Position numbers and translations under genes: made by a program
In this document: one piece after another, positions 5,474-10,074 of the stretch
Position numbering within the stretch: position 1 is the first letter of the stretch
Layout of the letters: each line of letters opens with the position of its first letter
Source of the DNA: JASLBX01 sp036374175
GTDB taxonomy: Bacteria > Actinomycetota > Actinomycetes > Jiangellales > Jiangellaceae
DNA length: 10,074 bases
Direction of reading: 5' to 3'
NCBI GenBank assembly: GCA_036374175.1
Contig: DASUUH010000112.1
Coordinates: 1-10,074, forward strand
Notes under the pieces: generated by a model
What the model saw: the letters and a program-made list of their open reading frames with translations, nothing else
What the model was told of the DNA's origin: nothing
Databases searched by the model: none

Positions 5474-7315
5474 TCAGGACGCCGGAAAGAGCTCGATCAG
5501 CGACACGGCCGGCATCGGCAGCTCGAAAGAAAGGCTCACAGACCCGCCTTCGGCCTGCACCGTGGAAGTCGGCTCGAGGTACTCCAGCCGGTCGGCCTCG
5601 CGCAACGCCTGCCAACCCGCGTCGTCCGGCCAGTCACGTTCCTGGCCAACATCTGCCCAAGCTTGGTTGAGATTCGAGTGGTGTTCGTCGAGTCGCCGGT
5701 GCCTGAGCTCGTAGCGGCGCGCCAGGCCGGTCACTTCCAACTTCACCTGACGGTCGAGCAGGGGTTCGCCGGCGGACTTCGACACGTCGGCTGGTCCGTT
5801 CCACAGCACCACGGCGATTTCGCCGTCGCTTCCGCGGGACGCGACGGCGCCGACCATATCTCCCGCGCCATCACCGGTTACGTCCACCGTGACCCGCTCG
5901 TCCCGCAACTGCTCCAGCATCCATAATCCCCACCAGCGCGGCTTGCGTAGATTGCCGACGCTGAGCAATCCGAATCCACCGTGCAACAGCGCTGGCGGCC
6001 GCCCCAACTCCTCAAAGTGGTCTGAGATGGTCCAGTAGGCCAGCGCCTCCAGCCGGCCCATGGCACTGGCCATGCCGCGAACCAGATAGGCCGCACTCCA
6101 CACCGAATCATGCGCGCGGTTGAAGTGGCCGGCGTGCGCGCCCCACTCGGTCCACCACAATGGCAGTCCGGGCCTGCCGTGCCGGGCGGCCAGCGGGCGC
6201 AGGTCGAGCGGGGCGTTGCCGTAGGTGTGCGTGGACAGGAAATCGACCGGGGACCCTGATCGGCGGGTGTGATCCAGCAAGAGATCAAGCCAGCCGACGG
6301 CGGCCGATGCCGGTCCACCTACAGGCAGTGCACGATCGACGGACTTCACCGCATTCGCCGTGATGTCATACAGCCGGAGGTACTCGTCCGGGGTTCCCGA
6401 CCAGAACACCTCGAGGTTGGCCTCGTTCCATACCTCGAAACCCCAGCCGCGCACTTCGTCCCGCCCGTACCGCTGAACCAGGTGCGCCGTCAGATCCGTG
6501 ACGAGCTCCCTCCAGCGCTCCCAGTCGTGCGGCGGCGAGATGATGGCGCCGTATTCGAACACCGTCTTGGCCGGGTCTCTGGCCAGGTCGCGCGGCATGA
6601 ACCCGATCTCGACGATAGGGCGCAGCCCGAACTCGAGCACTTGGTCGTAGATGCGATCTACGCCGGAGAAATCGTGCTCCGGTTCGCCGTCGACTTCACG
6701 GTAGACACCCAGCTCGTCGAGCAGGATCGCGTGTGCTCGGACTGCGCGCACCCCGAGCTCGTCGTGGGCCATCCGTAGTGCCTCGGCGAACTCCGCGCCG
6801 ACGGGCCGCCCGCCCGGCCCGTCGCCGTAATCGAGCTGGCTGAGGTGCTCGGCTCCGATCATCGGACGCCAGGGCCGGTCTATGCTCCCGCGCGAGGCGG
6901 ACGCGTCGACCACGATGGTGCATTGCGCCGAACCATCCGCTGCCGGCGTCGCAGCGACCGGCTCGCCGGCCGGCTGGCTGCGGTCGTCGACCGCCGCCAC
7001 GGCGGAGACGCGGTACCAGACCGGACGTCCCGGCTCGCCGGTCGTGTCCGTGAACGGAGGGTGTGGGACGGCGCGGACCAACGGCTCGCCGACTTCAACC
7101 GGCTCGTACGGGCCGGACGGATCGTCGGCCCGCTGAACCAGGTATCCCACTGCTCCGTCGACCGGCTGCCAATCAAGCGTGACCTGCCCACGTCCGGCCC
7201 GAGCCTGCAGGCCGGACGGCGGGTCCAGCGCCGGCAGCTGGTACGTCGCAACGTCCGTGTGCCGGCCGATCCGCTCCTCCCAGTCGGTTCGGGCATCACG
7301 CCCAGTCGAGCTCAT
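5474..7315 (-). CDS. GH39-family glycoside hydrolase with N-terminal FnIII-like domain
   Basis: A 613-residue retaining glycosidase of clan GH-A. Residues 31-125 form a fibronectin type III-like domain (PPSGLQARAGRGQVTLDWQ, then GAVGYLVQRAD and VWYRVSAV). Residues 134-480 form the (beta/alpha)8 barrel: predicted acid/base Glu298 in GWGFEVWNEANLEVFW and predicted nucleophile Glu390 in LPLWWTEWGAHAG. A C-terminal beta domain (about 481-613) follows, as in GH39 beta-xylosidases. There is no signal peptide or membrane helix, so it should act in the cytoplasm on imported oligosaccharides. ATG 7315 has GAGAGGA upstream. The gene lies 39 nt after the secreted GH144-like gene and downstream of CUT1 permeases. 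Known GH39 activities include beta-xylosidase and alpha-iduronidase, among other glycosidase activities; the sugar released here cannot be read from sequence. Family confident, substrate open. Confidence 0.88.
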   Translation of the reverse strand: MSSTGRDARTDWEERIGRHTDVATYQLPALDPPSGLQARAGRGQVTLDWQPVDGAVGYLVQRADDPSGPYEPVEVGEPLVRAVPHPPFTDTTGEPGRPVWYRVSAVAAVDDRSQPAGEPVAATPAADGSAQCTIVVDASASRGSIDRPWRPMIGAEHLSQLDYGDGPGGRPVGAEFAEALRMAHDELGVRAVRAHAILLDELGVYREVDGEPEHDFSGVDRIYDQVLEFGLRPIVEIGFMPRDLARDPAKTVFEYGAIISPPHDWERWRELVTDLTAHLVQRYGRDEVRGWGFEVWNEANLEVFWSGTPDEYLRLYDITANAVKSVDRALPVGGPASAAVGWLDLLLDHTRRSGSPVDFLSTHTYGNAPLDLRPLAARHGRPGLPLWWTEWGAHAGHFNRAHDSVWSAAYLVRGMASAMGRLEALAYWTISDHFEELGRPPALLHGGFGLLSVGNLRKPRWWGLWMLEQLRDERVTVDVTGDGAGDMVGAVASRGSDGEIAVVLWNGPADVSKSAGEPLLDRQVKLEVTGLARRYELRHRRLDEHHSNLNQAWADVGQERDWPDDAGWQALREADRLEYLEPTSTVQAEGGSVSLSFELPMPAVSLIELFPAS

Positions 7316-7354
7316 CGTGTTCCTCTCTGCTGCTCGGTTGCCGTTTGGGCGGAC

Positions 7355-8911
7355 TCACTCGACCCGGCCGGCGCCGAACTCCTCGATCTCCATGAGGGGC
7401 CGCATCGACGGCTCCAAGGTCTCGGCCAGGTAATCCCGCAACCGGTCCGCCAGCAGCGCGTTCGCCGTCGCGGCGATGACCATGCCCTGGTCGAGCGCCA
7501 AGTACCGGTCGGCGATCTGGCCAGTCGCCACGTTGACCGAGTCCTTGAACCCGCCCCTGCCGTACAGGCCAGGGAAGTCGGCCGCGAGGCTGGCGAGGTT
7601 CTCCAGCGTCTCGTCCGGCGCCACTTCCAACGCAAGGAACGCGGCGTGCGGAGTCACGACGCCCTCACCGTAGTCCTCGATCGGCGCCGGTGGACGTGCG
7701 CACTCCGGATCGTCCCAGCCGGTGTCGACCAGCGTGAGCCGGTCCACGTCGGCGGCGTACCCGGCCGGCTCCATGCCGATGGCGTCCACGCCGTACTCGC
7801 GGTACCCGCCGGCGGGATTGCTGGCCGGGGAGAACCCCCAGTAGCCGTAGCCGGCTTCGTCCAGACCGAATTCGATCTGCGCCTCGACATAGAGCGGATG
7901 GGTCACCGCCCAGCTGTCCGGTCCCCAGTCCATCTCCGGCACGACGAGCGGGACCATCATCGCCTCGAACATACTGCCGCCCCACGTGGGAACGACGAGC
8001 TTGTCGGAGTAGCGGTAGGCGCCTTCGAACACGTCCACGCCGTGGTACGTCCGCCACTCGCCGACCGGCCGCGCCTCTTGCCAGCTCCAGTCGCACGTGT
8101 TCGGGAACGTCCGCCAGCCGGCGTAGTAGTGCTCTGGCGGAATCTGGTCCAAGGCGATTCCGATGTAGCTGGCGATTCTCGGCTCGGTGTTGAACGCGCC
8201 GTAGTGGTGACCGGTGTAGACGACGTCCTGCCCCATGCCGCAGTAGTCGTCCCTGGGAAATCCTTCGCTGCCCGGCGGCTCTTCACCCACCAGCCAGAAT
8301 CCGCCGCGGATGAGACCGGCCCCGGCGTCCGGACCCTTAGCCAGCGGATCGTAGTAACAGCCGAAGTTCATACTCTCCGCCAGTTCACCAGCTCGCTCCG
8401 CCAGTTCGGGTGCCGCATCGGCGACCATGAGCAAGGCCGAGGCCAACCAACCGTTGTCCACGCTGGACAGGAACGGGTAGACGGGATTGTGCGGCGGCTC
8501 CGGCCAGGTCGTCAGCTTCTCGAGGGTCGCGGGGTCGTACCAGTTGTAGAACTGACCAGACGGCTCGTGCCGCTCGAGCCGCTCGACGCTGCCCAACGTC
8601 TTGGCGATCCGCTCGCTGGCTTCAGATTCCGGGATCAGTCCGAGATCACGAGCCGCCAGCGTCGCCCACAAGTACATGCCGATGTTGGTCGGTGACGTGT
8701 AGTCCGACCGACTATGGGGACGCAAGTCGCCGCCGATGTGGTCGGCGGGCAGAGCGGTTCGGGGCTCGACCATGGCGACAAAGGAGCGCCACGTATCGGC
8801 TGCGTACCGGGACAGGTCGGCTTGGTCATTGCGGGAGTCGGCCTGAGCCACACCCGCTGCCGTCGTTGCGAACAGTGTCGCAGCGGCGATGGTCGCTATG
8901 TGTCGTCTCAC
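7355..8911 (-). CDS. Secreted GH144-like (glucoamylase-family, PF10091) glycanase
   Basis: A 518-residue exported protein with signal peptide MRRHIATIAAATLFATTAAG and likely cleavage after AQA (residues 22-24). The mature part is an (alpha/alpha)6-barrel enzyme of the 'glucoamylase family' (PF10091/GH144): TSPTNIGMYLWATLAARDLG (72-91), LERHEPSGQFYNWYD (112-126), SVDNGWLASALLM (150-162), TWGGSMFEAMMVPLVV (309-324), YGYWGFSPAS (355-364), GVVTPHAAFLAL (417-428), LYGRGGFKDSVN (449-460) and LALDQGMVIAA (471-481). Characterised GH144 members are endo-beta-1,2-glucanases, so beta-1,2-glucan is a fair but unproven substrate. The GTG start at 8911 is fixed by the strong SD GAGGAGGT 4 nt upstream. The gene lies 28 nt after the MalG-like permease and 39 nt before GH39, in one operon. 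Four cysteines lie in the mature part (184, 224, 273, 404) and could form disulfides. Confidence 0.85.
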   Translation of the reverse strand: MRRHIATIAAATLFATTAAGVAQADSRNDQADLSRYAADTWRSFVAMVEPRTALPADHIGGDLRPHSRSDYTSPTNIGMYLWATLAARDLGLIPESEASERIAKTLGSVERLERHEPSGQFYNWYDPATLEKLTTWPEPPHNPVYPFLSSVDNGWLASALLMVADAAPELAERAGELAESMNFGCYYDPLAKGPDAGAGLIRGGFWLVGEEPPGSEGFPRDDYCGMGQDVVYTGHHYGAFNTEPRIASYIGIALDQIPPEHYYAGWRTFPNTCDWSWQEARPVGEWRTYHGVDVFEGAYRYSDKLVVPTWGGSMFEAMMVPLVVPEMDWGPDSWAVTHPLYVEAQIEFGLDEAGYGYWGFSPASNPAGGYREYGVDAIGMEPAGYAADVDRLTLVDTGWDDPECARPPAPIEDYGEGVVTPHAAFLALEVAPDETLENLASLAADFPGLYGRGGFKDSVNVATGQIADRYLALDQGMVIAATANALLADRLRDYLAETLEPSMRPLMEIEEFGAGRVE

Positions 8912-8939
8912 TGCTACCTCCTCGTCGCGGGAGACGGAT

Positions 8940-9827
8940 TCACTTGATGCCGGTCATGGCGATGCCCTGGGTGAAGTAGCGCTGAAGCACGATGAACACG
9001 AGGACTACAGGCAGCACCACAGTCACTGCGCCGGCCAGGAGCAGGCCGTGGTTGGTCTCGTGCTGGCCGATGGCGAACAGCGCGATCGCCACCGGGAGGG
9101 TGTACATGTCCTCGGTGCTGGCCACGACCAGCGGCCAGAGGAAGTTGTTCCAGGCGGCGAGGAAGGTGAGAATCGCAAGTGCGGCCAGGGCGGGGCCACA
9201 CAGCGGCAAGATGATGTTGAAGAAGATCCGGTATTCACCGGCTCCGTCGACCCTGGCAGCGTCGAGAAGTTCGTCAGGTAGGCCCGAGATGTACTGGCGC
9301 ATCAGGAACCCGCCGAATGCCACTCCAGAGGCCCCGGCCAGCGTTGGCAAGATCAGCCCAGGAGAGGTGTTGACCATGCCTAGGTTCGAGACGAGCACGA
9401 ACAACGGCATGAACGTCACGATGGCCGGCACCATCAGGGTGCCGAGCATTAGAACGAACAGCACCCGCTTGCCCGGAAAGTCGAGCTTGGCGAGTGCGTA
9501 GCCGAGCATGGACGCGAACAGCAGGTTGCCCAGCGTCACCGCGACGGCGACCAAGGTCGTGTTGAAGAAGAAGCGGGCGAAGTCGAGCCGTTCGAACAGG
9601 TCGACGTAATTGCCGAGGGTTGGATCTTGCGGCAGCCAGGTGGGTGGTGCCTGGCGGAGTTCACCAGTGGTCTTGATCGACCCGAGCACCATCCACACGA
9701 ACGGGGTGATCACAACCAGCAGGCCCCCGATAAGCAGCAAGTGCAGCCAGAGGCCGCCCCGCGGTTGGCGCCCCGCGGCCCGTCTGGTGGTCGTGGGTTC
9801 TTCGCGCGTAGGTGTGAGTGTTGTCAT
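8940..9827 (-). CDS. Carbohydrate ABC transporter permease, MalG type (CUT1)
   Basis: A 295-residue inner-membrane subunit of a CUT1 oligosaccharide importer; six membrane helices are predicted, the first at about residues 27-49. The translation shows WLPQDPTLGNYVDLF (64-78), typical of MalG-type N-terminal loops, and the EAA motif DELLDAARVDGAGEYRIFF (185-203) with NIILP after it, which contacts the ATPase. It ends RYFTQGIAMTGIK, the standard C-terminus for the family. ATG 9827 follows the stop of the upstream MalF-like gene by 9 nt; the SD is modest (AGCAGGT). It pairs with that permease and, most likely, with a solute-binding protein encoded upstream beyond the right edge. No ATPase gene is present in the window; such systems often share an MsiK-type ATPase. 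The sugar is inferred from the adjacent hydrolases. Confidence 0.92.
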   Translation of the reverse strand: MTTLTPTREEPTTTRRAAGRQPRGGLWLHLLLIGGLLVVITPFVWMVLGSIKTTGELRQAPPTWLPQDPTLGNYVDLFERLDFARFFFNTTLVAVAVTLGNLLFASMLGYALAKLDFPGKRVLFVLMLGTLMVPAIVTFMPLFVLVSNLGMVNTSPGLILPTLAGASGVAFGGFLMRQYISGLPDELLDAARVDGAGEYRIFFNIILPLCGPALAALAILTFLAAWNNFLWPLVVASTEDMYTLPVAIALFAIGQHETNHGLLLAGAVTVVLPVVLVFIVLQRYFTQGIAMTGIK

Positions 9828-9836
9828 CGGTACCTG

Positions 9837-10074
9837 CTACGTCTTGGACCGGAAGAGCCGGAACTGGCCGAACGCGAGCAGTGCGATCGCGAGGAACAGC
9901 AGGTAGCTGATCGCGGCCGTCGGCCCGTAGTTCCCGAAGCTGAACTGGTTGTAGGTGTGGTAGGCCACCGAGAGCGTGGAGTTCAGCGGGCCGCCCTGGG
10001 TCATGACGAACGGCTCCTCGAAGAACTGCAGCCAGCCGATGCTTGCGATCACCGCCGTCAGCAGCAGAGTCGGC
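9837..10074 (-). CDS. Carbohydrate ABC transporter permease, MalF type (3' part only)
   Basis: The C-terminal 78 residues of a CUT1 permease; the start lies beyond the right edge. The reading frame stays open to 10074 and gives PTLLLTAVIASIGWLQFFEE, then PFVMTQGGPLNSTLSVAYHT, YNQFSFGNYGPTAAISYLLF and a last helix ending FGQFRLFRSKT. The segment FVMTQGGPLNST followed by GPTAAISYLLFL is characteristic of MalF/UgpA-type permeases near their last two membrane helices. The stop TAG lies 9 nt before the MalG-like start, so the two are co-transcribed and form the membrane heterodimer. The V in VIASIG is encoded by GTG, but this is internal sequence and not the start. Confidence 0.92.
   Translation of the reverse strand, partial: PTLLLTAVIASIGWLQFFEEPFVMTQGGPLNSTLSVAYHTYNQFSFGNYGPTAAISYLLFLAIALLAFGQFRLFRSKT

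Noticed and set aside
6845..8695. 616-residue plus-strand frame opposite GH39 and the GH144-like gene
   Set aside because: It spans two well-supported minus-strand genes and their gap, has Arg/Val-rich low-information sequence, no SD and no domain. Long antisense frames are expected in GC-rich coding DNA.

Overview
The window is high-GC DNA from an actinobacterium, probably a free-living, soil-type member of the Actinomycetota. The evidence is strong G/C bias at third codon positions, GTG and TTG starts with good Shine-Dalgarno (SD) sequences, and several families typical of the phylum: DUF6624, the VapB-like/LytR_C pair, and a GPGG-motif small membrane protein. I see no phage, insertion sequence, CRISPR array, tRNA, rRNA or other mobile-element signature, and the genus cannot be fixed from the sequence alone.

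Positions 1-1550 (minus strand) hold the start of a vitamin B12 uptake operon: btuF (lipoprotein receptor) followed one base later by btuC (permease, cut by the left edge). In front of btuF lies a cobalamin riboswitch, with an aptamer at about 1393-1497 and an expression platform in which a perfect 8-bp hairpin buries the btuF SD. Positions 1649-3192 (plus strand) hold a DUF6624 lipoprotein, a short VapB-antitoxin-like protein that is probably leaderless, and a membrane-anchored LytR_C-domain protein. A CPA-type K+/H+ antiporter with a C-terminal RCK_C domain (3193-4683, minus) meets the LytR_C gene tail to tail with no base between them.

Positions 4684-5040 hold a strong hairpin and a 47-residue GPGG-type membrane protein on the plus strand. 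From the right edge down to 5079 (minus strand) lies a carbohydrate-use operon with gaps of only 9, 28, 39 and 17 nt: the end of a MalF-like permease (cut by the right edge), a MalG-like permease, a secreted GH144-like endo-glucanase, an intracellular GH39 glycosidase with an N-terminal FnIII-like domain, and a DUF1304 membrane protein.

The likely story of the right half is extracellular cutting of a beta-glucan (perhaps beta-1,2-glucan) or a related polymer, import of oligosaccharides through a CUT1 ABC transporter, and cytoplasmic hydrolysis by GH39. The most informative non-coding element is the riboswitch. I did not find a wholly new system. The least understood parts are the hydrolase pairing and its substrate, the VapB-like/LytR_C gene pair without a toxin, and the orphan hairpin at 4729-4761.
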